Assembly (NCBI GenBank): GCA_916610825.1 | Contig: OU744451.1 | Location: 25,041,707 to 25,105,706 of the forward strand | DNA from: Haliclystus octoradiatus | Lineage: Eukaryota > Cnidaria > Staurozoa > Stauromedusae > Haliclystidae | Reading direction: 5' to 3' | Length of the DNA: 64,000 bases | Part shown: in pieces, positions 45,451 to 61,200 of the stretch | Layout of the letters: every line of letters begins with the position of its first letter | How positions within the stretch are numbered: position 1 is the first letter of the stretch | Program-made: the position numbers and the translations under genes | Notes under the pieces: generated by a model | The model's database searches: none | Told to the model about the DNA's origin: nothing | Seen by the model: only the letters and a program-made list of their open reading frames with translations

Positions 45451-47532
45451 TATGGGTAATTAATGTTTGGATTCCAACCAAAAACAATCTAAAAAAATGA
45501 TTCAAATTCATTAAATTGAGCAACAGAGAAAACGTCAATCAAATACTTATACATTCCATGAAAATTTAAACTCAGTTGCAGTCTGTCGAATTAATCAGTT
45601 AACATATTGAATGATACTAGCCTACTAGATAGGTAGGCTAGCCTTTATCTGGAGTCCAATAAAGCCAGTTTGCATTCTTCATGATGGCATTCTCCACCCG
45701 AGGTATCAGGTGCACAAATGTTTTAATTGAGACGTTAAAAAAGTTACTATGACAGGACTTTATGATTTGCCGCGTAGGTGTAAAATTATTATGGCATTAC
45801 TTTTTTAATTGTCACCTAATAAAGCCCATTTCAAATATAATATTACCTCTATTACTGATAACATTGATGATATTGTCACTCGAAAAATGAAAAATAAAAT
45901 TCACTTTAAATGGAAATAGTGAGGGAGCCCCAGAGGAAGTAGTGGGGGAGCGTCCTGTTACCCTGCATTTTCTCTTCAAAACATCACTGAACTAAAATCC
46001 CCAGGCTCTGACTTGTCAGTTATTTAAATAGGTGTTTTCAGGTAAACTGGCAAACAGAATCCTAGCATTGTGCCACTGTCTTGATTAAATAGATCAAAAT
46101 AGAAACTCTCATAGTTTTTGATCCGTTACATGTGTCTTGAAGTTCTAACTGTTCTTGTAATGTATGCCTACTAAATCATGTATCTGATCACCAATGTGAG
46201 CATATTAAATCTGATTTATTCAGATCATATTAATGTTGTCACGTATTCATGTCAATTGAAACCTTTGAATCCAGGTAGAGGTCGAGCAGTTCAGCAGACT
46301 ATGAATTGCGATGAGATGACAACATTACGGAATAATAAAATTATAAAGGTTTCTGAATCTTTGGTCTTGTAGCAATGTGATTTAATTGATAATAAATATG
46401 GCATAGATAGTTAACATGTATTATTTAATAGTTATATATAATGTATGTGGATATTATTATGATGTGGACAAATAGGAAATATGTTATCGCAAATTTGCAA
46501 GTATGGTTGTATGTGGCAGTCACTGTTGGCTTCATGATGTATTTATTATTGTAGGCCTATTGTTTGTCTACTGTTGATTGTGTAGCTAAAGGATGTGATA
46601 TTGTGATTGTGAGGTATTACCTATTGTTTGTGCATTGTATTAGTAATATTGTAAAGATAGTTTATGTGAATGAAAAACAGAGTTTTGTGAATGTAAGAGC
46701 GAGTCTCAAGGAGTCACTCGTTGAGAACAGTTGAATAAAAGTTTACTAAGAAAAAGTGTGTCTTTTCTGTCTCCCTCAATGGACTCTAATTGTCTTACAA
46801 GCTATTAATTTACGAACCATGGACCACCTAGTCATAACAATTGCTCGGAAAATTCTAATACAAACTTCAGCGCAGATAAATATTATGAGACGGAATTCTA
46901 ATGACGTTACGTCTACAGGCCTTACTTGCTAAACTTACCAAATCAATAGAATATCTCTTTTCGCTTTGCTTTTGACATTTAGCCTTGCACGACTGCTGGC
47001 GTCTTTCTTGATGATACCCTTCGCCACTAACTAGCTAAACTCTTTTGATGTAATGGGGCAACCAATAAAAGTCATTTTATGGTAAATAAGGCCTTCGCGT
47101 ACAGGAAAGAAAACAGCCAAACAGGAAAAGCGCCAGATGTGCACAGTTAGTCAAACAAGCAGCAGGAGACAAGGACGACAAGGTGAAGATGGTCATGCGT
47201 GAAAAAATGCTCATTGTAATATGATACATTTGTAATTCATCAACCATGTATGATGTTGTCTAAAAATGTGAGGAAAGGAAATCAAAATCTAATCTATCAC
47301 TGTGTAAAAGTAAAAGATGTCAATCAAACATGAGTACGAATTTTAGATTTTTAGTTGTCACAGGAATGGCCTCTTGACCAAGAAGAGGCAATGGCAATAG
47401 AGGGGGCGAACGACGAAGAAGAATGAAGGCTACGCTGCGGCTGCTGACTGCCTGAAATCATTTTATTTATTTATTATGGTGACAGTTATTAGCCGACTGT
47501 TTGCAAGTTTCATGCTATAAAAAAGTGATGCA
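45451..47532. other. 2.1 kb spacer between divergent CPM-like gene and PIGM
   Basis: Mostly AT-rich non-coding sequence. Around 46180-46780 a short frame is followed by an AATAAA-containing tail (GAATAAAAGTTTACT) that resembles the 3' end of a transcript. I could not tie it to a gene or element. Confidence 0.4.
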
Positions 47533-49959
<2,427 letters not shown>

Positions 49960-51104
49960 TGGATCATTGTATATTAATTAATTTAATTTCCTATTATTTT
50001 ACGAGATAATTGGGGATTCTACTTGATGATTTTGATTCTGATATCTATCAACTTGAAAAATTGAATTGTAGAAGGTTGAAGCTGGTCTGATAAGAAATCA
50101 CGGTGATATCAATGTTTTAGTTTGTGTATTCTGGCTCGCGTTTATTTCCATGATTTCAATATTCATATATTTAGAATATTGATGTCACAGTTGATAGGCA
50201 TACATCAGAAATCAATCATTTATTTGAAAAAGATGTTATTAATTTATTTGAAATGACAATAAATCTGTATTACAATTTGCTTTTATCATTGAAAAACCTG
50301 TTGTAATTATGATTAAGACACTCTCTGATCAGTAGAAAAAATTAATGAAAATATTAAATTAATGTTAAATACAGGATTGACGTTTTAGATGTTTGCTTTC
50401 TTGTTCCGAGTGACATTATCATCAAAACTATCAGTAATATAAATATTATCATAATTTAAAGAGCTTTGTAAATGAAATATTCTTTAATTAGAGAAAATGA
50501 ATCATTTTTAATGTCTTTTACAATAGATGTTATTACATTGGTCCCATAAAATTCCCCACTAAGACACCACTCCTCTTTATTAAAAATGATCAGGGGGCAT
50601 GCCACTGAACCCCTAAAAGGAGCCCTCTGGCTACTAACTGCATGTAGGAAAACTGTTTTAATTACAAATTCATTTCTTTCTGTCTTGATTTTCTATTATC
50701 TAACAGCTAGGGATTTTCTAATGCCTAGCCAGGCATGCAGCTGTGGGGCCTGTGGTGATATCATCATCATTTATTCAGAAACCTTCAAGTTATACATAAC
50801 TTTTTTTCTAAGGACTGATACATGTTGCACATGATAGTGCAACGGCTATTTTTGACAAACCAGTTTTGACAAGGGTCCAACACAAACTGAAAAGTTGTCC
50901 TTGTCCAGCCTATATTTAGTACTTTCGTGACGTAGTCATCACCAGTCTCCCATGACGCAATGTTACCTTTTCGCTTCATCTTCTCATCTTTTATTATCCT
51001 ACTTCTGTGTCTGTCATTTCATAACATCAACTCATTTGAACAACGTCTTATTCTATCCTTTCGACAGAAATTCAGTTTTGTTTTTATAATAAATATATTT
51101 AATT
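49960..51104. other. spacer between PIGM and CHMP4
   Basis: AT-rich. The only recognisable content is a reversed CR1-like LINE tail at 50750-50835. The CHMP4 promoter lies at its right end. Confidence 0.45.
50750..50835 (-). mobile_element. CR1-like LINE 3' tail
   Basis: CATCATCATTTATTCAGAAA, then CAAGTTATACATAACT, then AAGGACTGATACATG, reversed. Same 3' end as at 51990-52110 and 10906-11054, with no RT attached. Confidence 0.6.
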
Positions 51105-54100
51105 ATGAGTCTAGCAAAGTTATTCGGCTCCAAGACTAAGAATCAGCCTCCAACGACGCAGGAAGCGATTCAGAAACTTAGAACAACTGAAGAAATGTTG
51201 CAAAAAAAGTCAGACTTTCTAGAAAAAAAAATCTCAAAGGAACTTCAAACGGCAAAAGCTGCTGGTCAAAAGAATAAAAGAGGTAAGGATTGGCTTGTTG
51301 CTATATGTGTGATCTGTTAATGTCCTACTTCTGCCTTGTTGAATTGTTAATGCTAATATTTTGTGTCCTGGATGAATGGAACAGCGAGCTTTGCTCTACC
51401 ATGGGCTTGATCTCTAACGTCGCCTGTCGGTCCTAACCCTCACCTTGAATATTGAATATGACAGCTAAGCTAAAGTGTTGATGATGTTTTAGCATATGGC
51501 GTATCAATTTCATTTTGGGTTGTCAATGTTTGAGTAATATGGTCTGTGTCAATAACGTTTTGGATCCTAGAGGCAAGAGCTCTGGTCTTGTCTGGTCTAA
51601 AAAAAGTTCACCTAGTCAGGCCTTATGATCGCCTGGGTGCAGACCTTACATAATCCTTACATAATCAGAATACAACTTCCTCGTTAGTAAGGTGCTGGAA
51701 TCTTATAATATTTCAATGTGAGGTTTGGCGAACATATTCTGGTAGGTGGTTTATTACTTGAATCCCTGCAACAACTACGGTTTGTGTGGGTCAACGGAAT
51801 TATATTTGTCCAAAAAGTAGTTGATGGCGTGCAGAGATTATAACAACCAAATACGTCACTGACATTCAAACAATTTGATTGGTTAATCAACTGCCATTAT
51901 GTTTCTTGTCTATTTTCTGACACATTTCATCGTTCTCTGTGAAGATTTAAGAGAATTATCGACAAAATGATACTGGAAATGAATAATCACCTTCATCATC
52001 ATCATCATTTATTCAGAAACCTTTAAGTTATACATAACTTTTTTTCAAAGGACTGATACATAGCTAAGTTGACAGCAAAACAGACATTAAGTAAAAAAAA
52101 GGTATAAATAACAGGAAAGAGTGGTAAGTGTAAAGTATATTAAGAACGTAAGTGCTTCTCAAGGAGACATTTGAAAGTAGGCCTGCTTTGGACTTCCTTC
52201 ATTGCAAACGGTAGATCGTTCCACTTATGCGCACCAGCATCTTGAAATGAATGACGATGGCTCGACTTGATGTAAATGTCATTGTGGGCGTGAGATCTTG
52301 TTCTGGTGGAATACGGCAGTTAGAAAAAGTTGGAAAGCAAAGGAAGAGCTAGTTTGAATTTAGTTTTATGAGTGAACATTAGTTGATGCGATGTTATTCT
52401 GTCTCTAACAGAAAGCCAACCTAGTTGACTTTGCATATCAGAGACATGAGTGCGATAGTTACAACAGAGCACTGTCCTCATTCTTCTGTTTTGCAATCTC
52501 TGGATGCGATCTAGATGTTCGGTTTTACGGTTCCCCCATACGACAGCGCAGTAGTCAAAGTGTGGCAAAACAATGGTGTTATAGTTATTAGTTCTAGCTG
52601 CTTCTTGCGGTATGAAGCGTCTCACATATTTCAAAACGCCCAAACTTCTATTTATTTTCTCATTATTTGCTACAACATGTTTGTCGAAAGATAGGGTATT
52701 GTCTATTTGAATGTCCTTTTAAAGCTGAATTAAGCCCCTCAAACTACTCAATGCAAGTGGATGGATTATGGATATTATGCGCTATATCTGTAATTTAACT
52801 TAAAATCACAATTTTGATATTAGGAAGCAGGGTCCGACAAAACACAGCAAAGTGGCAACTAGGTTCCGGAAGGCTGGCCAGAATTTAGAAGAAAATTGAT
52901 TTTGAATCATTTCTCTCATCAAATTTAGAGAAATTACAATGTTAGAAGGAACGTTTCACATGAAAAGTTCGCGGAAGTTGTTTTAATTAAAACACAGGTT
53001 TCCAGAAGGATGAAACATTTGTCGAACGTGACCCTGTTAGGAAGTCTATTTCGAATGCCCTAGATTCAAGGACTAAAAATTTACAATTAGAATGAAGAAA
53101 AGGCTGCAACTATATTTATGATTTATAAAATCAGTTTACATTTAAAACTGTAAAATAATCTGCACTGATGTTTTGTGATATGGAATGAAGCAATAAAAGC
53201 AAAAGCCAATTAATTCTTACTTTTTCGCCATTATAACTGATTAAATAGGATCACACGCACTCAAAAATCAAGGCTCTTCATACTCAGAAAATTCAGTTAA
53301 TTGATCAAAATATATAAATGATAAATTAATGAAATTGTTATATAAAAAATGATTTGCAATGTAACTGTACAGTGTAGGCCTATATTCTATTTATCGAAAA
53401 CTGTTTGTATTTTGTTTTGCTCTTCAGTTAAAATCAATTATTCTGTTCAATTTTCGTGATCCAATAAAGAACCAGTATATCCTACAATATGGAAGTATCA
53501 AGTGACCAAATCAAAATAGATGACAGAAGTTTGTATGATGTTTCTTTTGCATGACAATCAGGCGTGACAAAATTGTTAAATTTACCAATAAAATTTGTAT
53601 ACATTTATCGTGTTTTTCCATTGCGATTTTAGCGCGTAACTGTAGCCAGGTTATTGAGGAGCAACATACATAATGGAGCCTGAGGACAATTGAATTTGAA
53701 AATAGAATGAATTCAACAGTTTTCAGTACTGTATGTGGTTGTTATAATCTGTGCCCGGCAGAATATGTGATGCGTGCAGGGCAGCATTTGCATCTGGTCA
53801 TAGAAAGGTGTAATAGTATTCTTTGGAAAAAAAACAGAAATACAATGGGGACAGATTAAATCAGGAAGTAGAAGTTGGTAGGCTATAAACATTGGCACGG
53901 AAAATCATGCTTTTTAATAAACAAAAACGCTGCAAATATTTAAAGACCTTGAAATTAGACACAGATATGTAAAATAGACATGCTTTCGACTCTCTGCAAA
54001 AGAGAATTATTAAACTGCCCTATGTTTCTTCACATTGACTAATAAATTAGTGTAATGTGTACATAACAGGTAAAATAAGTTCCAAATATTTTTATAAGAA

Positions 54101-55444
54101 GTATAAATCAGGTATAAATCAGGTAACTGTACTACATCATTCAATCATACATTATAAATACAATGGAGATTAATAGCATGGAACAAATGAAAGAGTCATG
54201 CATTGCATACGCTACCAGTGTGACAAGTTTGTTTTAAATGATAATTGTAAGACAATTAACATTTGTACAAATCTATTACAAATATAGAATTTACAGTAGG
54301 AAAGATTTAATAAATACCACTGTCGATTCTCCTTTAATAGCCTTGCCTCAATAGAAACATTATCATATACATTGATCGAGTGACCACTATAGAAATGGAA
54401 CTGATATGGCAGGTTTTACTTTGGTTCTCTTACCCAAGAAACATATTTCTACCAGAATTTACAATGAGATAATGATTATTACGCAAAGCTTAGAGCTATC
54501 TTTTCAATATTGCATGAACAGTTCATGAAAATGATGTAATTAAAATGCAATGCTCATGTTCAGCCGCTAACGTAGCATCAATTACAGATAATAGCACTTT
54601 ACTGAATATTTCACATCAGCTAATACTAATGAGTGTTTTATGTATGCTGTATTTAGTTGCGTTAAATGCGTTGAAGCGAAAGAAGCGACTTGAAAAACAA
54701 TTACAGCAAATCGATGGCACATTATCAACAATAGAATTTCAACGAGAAGCATTAGAAAATGCCAATACAAACACAGAAGTACTTAAGAACATGAGTTACG
54801 CAGCCAAGGCATTAAAGTCAGCTCATCAGCAACTGTAAGTAATTGCAACATTTCATCATTTCTATTGTTGACATGGACAATGTGTGTTTTCAAATTGTTT
54901 ATTTATTGTTTATTTGTTTGCTTAGTGATGTTGATGACGTACATGATATGATGGATGACATCTCCGAACAAACAGAAATAGCAAACGAAATATCAGACGC
55001 CATCTCCACATCAGTCGGCTATGGTCAAGACATGGACGAAGTATGATAACATATCGACAAGATTTGTTGGATTCTTGTTGTTAATTTAGTTTATGTCATT
55101 TGATTGGTGTTGTTTATTTAAATAGGATGAGCTGATGGCTGAATTGGAAGAGTTAGAACAAGAAGATTTAGACAGACAAATGTTGAACATTGGTGGATCT
55201 GTTGACCTTCCAGCGGTTCCAGACACAGCCTTACCCAGTGCAGGTATGCAGACAGAATTATCACCCCCTTTGCATTATAATTATCCTAGGGGCCCTAATG
55301 AGGGGGTTAGACAGAAAAATATATTGACATTAAATAACATATTTACATTTATATTTTTGTCATTATTATTCAGGCTCAAAGACAAAAGTTACGCCGGCTG
55401 CAGAAGATGACGATATGAAAGAACTAGCTGCCTGGGCTTCTTGA
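51105..55444 (+). CDS. CHMP4: charged multivesicular body protein 4 (ESCRT-III, SNF7)
   Basis: Main filament-forming ESCRT-III subunit, acting in endosomal sorting, abscission and membrane repair. Five exons: 51105-51282, 54657-54834, 54926-55040, 55126-55243 and 55374-55444, in phase, 219 residues (human CHMP4B 224). Signatures: basic N-terminus MSLAKLFGSKTKNQ, TTQEAIQKLRTTEEMLQKK, ALKRKKRLEKQLQQIDGTLS, TIEFQREALENANTNTEVLK, acidic DELMAELEELEQEDLDRQML, and a C-terminal DDDMKELAAWAS that fits the ALIX Bro1-binding helix. Vertebrates have CHMP4A-C; the ortholog here cannot be assigned to one of them. Intron 1 (3.4 kb) holds a LINE fragment. Convergent with the ESRP-like gene. Confidence 0.95.
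51990..52740 (-). mobile_element. CR1-like LINE, 5'-truncated, with RT C-terminus and 3' tail
   Basis: On the minus strand a 107-codon frame includes TIVLPHFDYCAVVWGN, DRIQRLQNRRMRTVL and RITSHQLMFTHK, the usual end of a CR1/Jockey-like RT ORF. It is followed by a 3' UTR and the tail AACTTAAAGGTTTCTGAATA plus (GAT)n at 51990-52010. The 5' part is missing, as is normal for LINE copies. Lies in CHMP4 intron 1, antisense. Confidence 0.75.
54512..54532. repeat. single copy of the 36-bp minisatellite palindrome
   Basis: GCATGAACAGTTCATGAAAA matches the core of the MCM4 intron-7 array at 19 of 20 positions. It lies in CHMP4 intron 1, 26 kb away. Confidence 0.55.
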
Positions 55445-55830
55445 TACCTCATTTGTGTGTATGCCTGCACTTAGTCATTCATTATCAATTATTGCTGCTG
55501 TAGAAATGTGACACACAATTGACACTATTTTTAAAGTGATGGCAGAAAGCAACTTTTCGTCAGTTTTCATAATTCTGCACCATCAATATGATAATTGCTA
55601 TTATATTATAATAGATAGGATTATCCTTAACATATTTACTTTGATATTGAGTAGATATAATAATCATTGTTTTGTATATAATCATTGTTATGTATGTTCA
55701 AATATTTTGTTTGCCATATGCAAATCGTCGTCTTATAAACACAAATGAAATTAATTCTGTAACCACTTTGAAGCTTTATTGTATTAGGTCAAATGTGATT
55801 GGCTACTGTTAAGGTCTTGCCTCGTTTTAA
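55445..55830. other. convergent 3' region of CHMP4 and the ESRP-like gene
   Basis: AT-rich 3' UTR sequence of both genes. No further feature is seen. Confidence 0.45.
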
Positions 55831-57046
55831 TCACGTACGTAATTGTAGATTGAGTCTGTCTACAGACACATGAGATTCTGGGTAATACGTCATAAATTGC
55901 TTGTCATCGTATTGGTACGGCCTCGTTTGGAAACCAGGTTGAAGCCACATCCCATTCATCTAAAAGAGAGGTTTAAATTTTAAATCAGTAAAAGTTTCTT
56001 CGAAAAACATTTCTTCAAGATAAAGGATAGCGACAATAAATGAACATACGTAGATTTAAACAACTTTTCGCTTAAAATTCAAGTTTAAATTGCAGAACGT
56101 TGTTTAAACCAAGTCTGTTAGTCTAGTGTCGCTATCCTTTAACTTAAAATTTTAACTTCATATGAAATAAAAAGATAGTGCGTTGAACTAGATTGTAAAC
56201 AAAGAAAAATACTCACTGCATTCGACGAAAGGGTCTGGTGTTGGTAGTTTTCCATGCCATTCGGTTGCCACGGGTAATAAGGCCACGCCGTTTGAAAAAA
56301 GTAATCGTTAGCTTGTGTTGGGGAGTATGTAGGGCTAGTAGCATTGTAGAAAGGGCTACTGTTGTAGAACGAGGGCTGATGTTGTAGTTGGTTCAATAAC
56401 AGATGCTGAGTTGCTTTTAAAGCTGCCTCATTATAGTTAGAAGTGGAACGGATGCGCTGAGCAGATAATTGATTGGCATGACTGCTTGCCAAAACGAGAC
56501 TCATGTCATAAACTGAGCAACAGAAAACCTCGATGTAACGTTCACCCATGTGCTTGAGATGGAGACTGGATGCTGCTTTCTTAGCCTCGATGACACTTTC
56601 CATTTGTACGAAAGCCTCTCCTGATGGTCTACCCTACAACACGACAACGTGATCATTGTAAAATCGCAGTTTCATATCTTAAATGGCAGTTCAAAATCAG
56701 ATAAATAAGTTGATCAGATAAGCTACCTGCAGGTTATAGATGATATGCGGCGTTCCTTTGATGTTGGCAGCATGTATGTCCATAAACGTAACAATATCGT
56801 CAGATGTAGCTGAGAACGGTAGACCTCGCAATCTGAGACAGCACAATTGCCTCACGAGATTACTACCGTGTGTATGATTCTTACTGGCTGGATGATGATG
56901 GTAGATGGCGGCCATGGTTGCTAGTTGGTCCATAGATGGTGCTGATTTATGCGATGATTGTGTTAACAATTGATTACTTTGTGATTTTGAATTGAAAGGG
57001 TTAATACATAAGTAATTGAAGCCATACATTACCAGCCTTACAGCAC
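55831..57046 (-). CDS. ESRP-like RNA-binding protein, C-terminal exons only
   Basis: Three exons: 57046-56727, 56633-56217 and 55959-55831, in phase, about 287 residues to the TGA. They encode one quasi-RRM, CCLRLRGLPFSATSDDIVTF ... GRPSGEAFVQMESVIEAKKA ... HMGERYIEVFCCS, that best matches RRM3 of epithelial splicing regulatory proteins (human CIRLRGLPYAATIEDIL ... GRPSGDAFIQMKS ... RYVEVFQCSAEEMNFVL). hnRNP H/F RRMs are the next alternative. A Tyr/Pro/Gln/Asn-rich tail follows. The exons for the N-terminal exonuclease-like domain and RRM1-2 were not found. They would have to fit in 1.2 kb, or lie beyond RPGRIP1L, which would then be nested in an ESRP intron. The first exon shown may instead begin at an internal ATG (MYGFNYL). 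Confidence 0.8.
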
Positions 57047-58290
57047 CTGCAATATGCGTAAAGAAAATTTCAAAATAACACAAAAATCAATCGAAATGAT
57101 AAGAGATTGAATTAAGCTGCTAGATTGAGGTAAATCCAACGTTGCGGCTTTGAATTGAAACGGAGAATGCGCGATGCCACGGAAATTATTTAATCAGCTG
57201 GTTGAAGGTGACGGAAGACTCGATCGATGCGGTGCACGTGTGCTAAAAAATATTTGATTTGAAATGGCAGTGAACACCCAATTATTATATATTGCCTATG
57301 CGTTATATATTTACACCATTTATTATTGATATTATAATGCACTCCTGTCTGTAAATGGCATGACGAAAACGGAAAGCATTGTATGAAATTGATGTTTATG
57401 AAAGGCTACATGAATGAATTGTAGTAATAATAACGTTTCTATATTATTCACTATAGCAAATTCCTTATTCCTCAGTTAGAACAGGTTATCCAGCCGGTGA
57501 CAATACAATCACAACATTTGAATGTAACCATGGTGATTGAAATGAAAAACGTCAGTTTTTGTGTGCAGTTATGAAAAATTGAGACAAATCGATTACTTCC
57601 AAAAATTTAAGCTTCATAAGTTTAGTTTAAAATAGTGAACATTTTTAAACTTATCAACTGGATTTGAGATTTAAAGAAAGATTATTTATTCTCATTGCTG
57701 GATAGAGGGTGTTGACACAGGATCACCGCTATATCAACATTAAAAAAAGTGTTATTATAGAAGGAAGAAAATAAATCATTATATCTACTCACTGTTTTAA
57801 TTCCGTCCTCGATTGAAATCCGTGAAAATACTAACAGCCAACTTAGGCACATCAAGCCAAAAGACGTTGCAACTGGAACAGTGTCTCATGTGGCTCTGAT
57901 GTGGCTTACTTAGTAGAAAGCACATAGATGATAAGTATATATAGAGTTGGGTTTTAACAGACACAGTTTACCGCTGACCAAAGGTAGTTGACAGCTGGTG
58001 AATTTTATCGAATACCTTTAACCGGGAAAGGACTGGAAACGACACGAAATAACTGCAGATAATGCAAGCCAGATACATGCAAGATACGTTCACAGCATAC
58101 ACGATATTGGAATAGGTAGTATGAGACTTCACACATTGTATTGATAATGATGTGAGATTAAAGATAGCCAGGTGCATAATTATGAAGTGTTTTTTGATTC
58201 TTTGAAACAAGATAATCGTTTAAATATAATATATACAGGGTTAATTTTGATTATTTCCAATTTAGATAAACAGATTAAAGTGGCATAATT
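57047..58290. other. spacer between RPGRIP1L and ESRP-like exons
   Basis: No convincing exon was found despite the need for upstream ESRP exons. Two possible donors (near 57786 and 57970) lack a conserved frame. Confidence 0.4.
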
Positions 58291-61200
58291 CTACGTTGTT
58301 GTTTGCGTGTAAAAGCTGCGCATGGCTTTCATTGCTTCGACAGAGACTGTTAACGAACCAATTACATCGTTGCTTCCGATTAGATCAACCACTTGAAATA
58401 AAATAGACAAAATATTGACAGATACCACAGGAATCCAATAGTTATTATTTTTCAATGTTTAAATTAAATATTTACCGTCTATTTCCTCATCTATGAAATC
58501 TCTGCCTCTTTGCAGAATCTGTTTTTGGAATGAATCAAATTAAAAAAATAAACTTAATTAGAGTCTGTTATTTATAATACAATTTTTAAAGGCATGAAAT
58601 TGACTAGCGCGCCTTGCCAGTTAAAAGTTGAAAATTGAATGACATTTTTCAAGGCACAAGTAGTGTAGTGAATCAGTGCTTATTCTAAGACCGAGCGCAA
58701 AGGCCGCCTGTCAATTGTATGCCTTTCATAATATCATGCGGCTCTTTTGAGATATACCTGTATTAGATCAACGTAAGCAATTGCTACGTCATCACACGTT
58801 TCTTCGTGTTCGCTTTCAACCGGATCAGTAACAACCGTGAAATAGATTCTGAAAAAAAAATGACGAGAATTTATAAATCAAATGCCGCTGCGAAATGAAA
58901 GAAATTGAAAAGAGAGACGCCATTCTCTACTTGCCTCGCTTCAGTTTGGTCCTCACTAGCAATCATGGAGCGAAAGATTTGACGAGCAGACTCGTTCCCA
59001 TCCTCATCAACGTGAAATACTACATGAGATAGGTGATATCACATCAGAAACAATCCTACACATAACTCAACAGAGACAGCGCATTTAGTAAATAATTACC
59101 TTTACGGAAGTTAAAAGACATTGGATGATTCGGGCCTTGACTTGGCAAAGAGACAGGGGTTTCTAGTAACTCAGGTTCCACGTCCAAGAAACGATAAGAT
59201 ACGAAATACTGCGTTGTGATAGGTTGCTGCTGGAAGATTGGAGCAGAGTCAAAAAACGTCAGGCTTGACACCGTTACTATGACAATATCAGACGACTGCA
59301 ATGGAAGAATACCATGAGACTATCAGTTTAATAAAGTGTGTCTGGGAGTTGAATGTTAGCGAATGTTTTGCGTGTCTTACACTGGTAGAAGGGTGTCTCG
59401 TTCGTTTGGTTGGTGTCGGCGCACACACGATCATGTCGTCAGAATCCAAATCAGTTGGTTCTTTGGCGAAGGACATAGTTGAGAAAGTGGCTGTGCTCAC
59501 TACGAGGTCATCATCATCATCATCATCATCATTATCATCATTGTTTTCTATTGTAGAAGGTAACCAACGAAATTAGAAATCACCAACAGGAAAGGGTAGT
59601 GGAATCGCATTGGTGAAGTTGTATAATTATGTCTACCTGATTGAGGCTGCTGCATCTGCGTTGTGGCAATGACAACATCGTCTTCATCACTGTCGTTGTC
59701 AAGGACTGCTGCCGGTTCTACTGCTAGCTTCGGTTTCTGTAAGATAATCAGTAGAAAATGAAAACAGTTGCCTTGACTTTGGGATCGTCTCAAATGGCAG
59801 AGGACTCACGTTCAAGGTTTAATAATCTTTGGACTGGTAGCTCAGTGGGAGAGTGTTTGCATTTTATGTAGGCCGGGGCTCAATCCCTCGTCGGTGCATG
59901 CATGTCTGTTTGCATTTGTCTGTAAATATGTTTATGTACCCTAAATAAATAAGCGCTGATGCGATCTATCAGGATGATTCAGATTCCCCCATGAAATCCC
60001 CTGAAATTTATCTCATTGATGATCATCATTGCTATCAGGGAAGGGAGAGAGAGACCCCTCTTGTCTGCATTTCACACTTACTTACCTCGATCGGCTGAAT
60101 GTCCAAATGTTCATTTTTGACGAGTTCTTTTCGAGGGGCTGCAATCGGCATGACTCCTGTTTGTTTGTCGACAGCATCATTCTCTAATGCCGTCGATGCT
60201 GCTACCGTTGATGCTGCAACCGTTGATGCTGCTACCGTTGGTTCTGCCACCGTTGGTTCTGCTACCGTTGGTGCTGTTGTTGCACTTTGATCTTGATGGA
60301 AAGCTTCATCTTCTATATCTGACGTCAGCATCATTGGACGCATTCGAAGATCGCTAGATGGTGTTATACTTGTTTCACTATTTCTCAACTAAAAATGACG
60401 TCATACTATAGGTGTCATGGCAAATAAGCAGAATGAATACGTCGATCAATTGTTCTAATTGGATACGATCCGCTTACCTTGGGCACTTGCGCCACCTTCC
60501 GGGATAGAGGCAAATAAGAAATGGCCCATCTCATGCGAATGTCTATCAAACCAACTTTAGAAGAAGTATCACTATGATCAGTCGCCTGGAATCACAGAAA
60601 TAAAATCATGAATTAAAATAATGTATTAATGCTGTCCTTAGATAAGATATACATAGACACTTACTTTAGTTACTTCAAAACTACCATCAATGGATTTATC
60701 ATGGGCTAGCTGAATGAGAGGTATGCGAGCCACACCGATAGGAGGTTGAGCGGCATCTTCATTATCATCAAAAACGTAGATCTCCATATTCTGAAATGAA
60801 GAGATAAACGGCGTAGCAACGGTAGCATTATCAGACATGAAAGTATAAATGAAGAAAATAGACTGAAACTATTGATAAAGATCATTTCTGATTGCATCTC
60901 AGAGAGATATAGATATACAGTTTAGAGTTTATAAGAGGCAGAAAAGGATTGGAATTCGCCAATAGACTGAACCAGGACTGAACAATCTCATGTCTGGTTT
61001 ATAATCAATCTAACTACAACAACAACAACAACCTACCTCTGATCTGAGATAATGATCTAGCTCAGCTGACATGGGAACTGGGTACGAATAATTGCTATTG
61101 AATTGTGGGTTGTTGGAGTGGGCCACAATGGGCGAATCACTGTCGTCAAAGTCATAAAAACGAAACATGACGTATGTACTGGGCTGAACGTCTGCAAGAA

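Noticed and set aside
46178-46790. Possible gene end or LTR-like tail between CPM-like gene and PIGM
   Set aside because: A short frame and an AATAAA exist, but there are no paired terminal repeats and no recognisable protein.
59301-59576. Plus-strand Ser-rich frame
   Set aside because: Antisense of an RPGRIP1L exon with an Asp (GAT) run; the minus-strand exon is supported by phase and splice sites.
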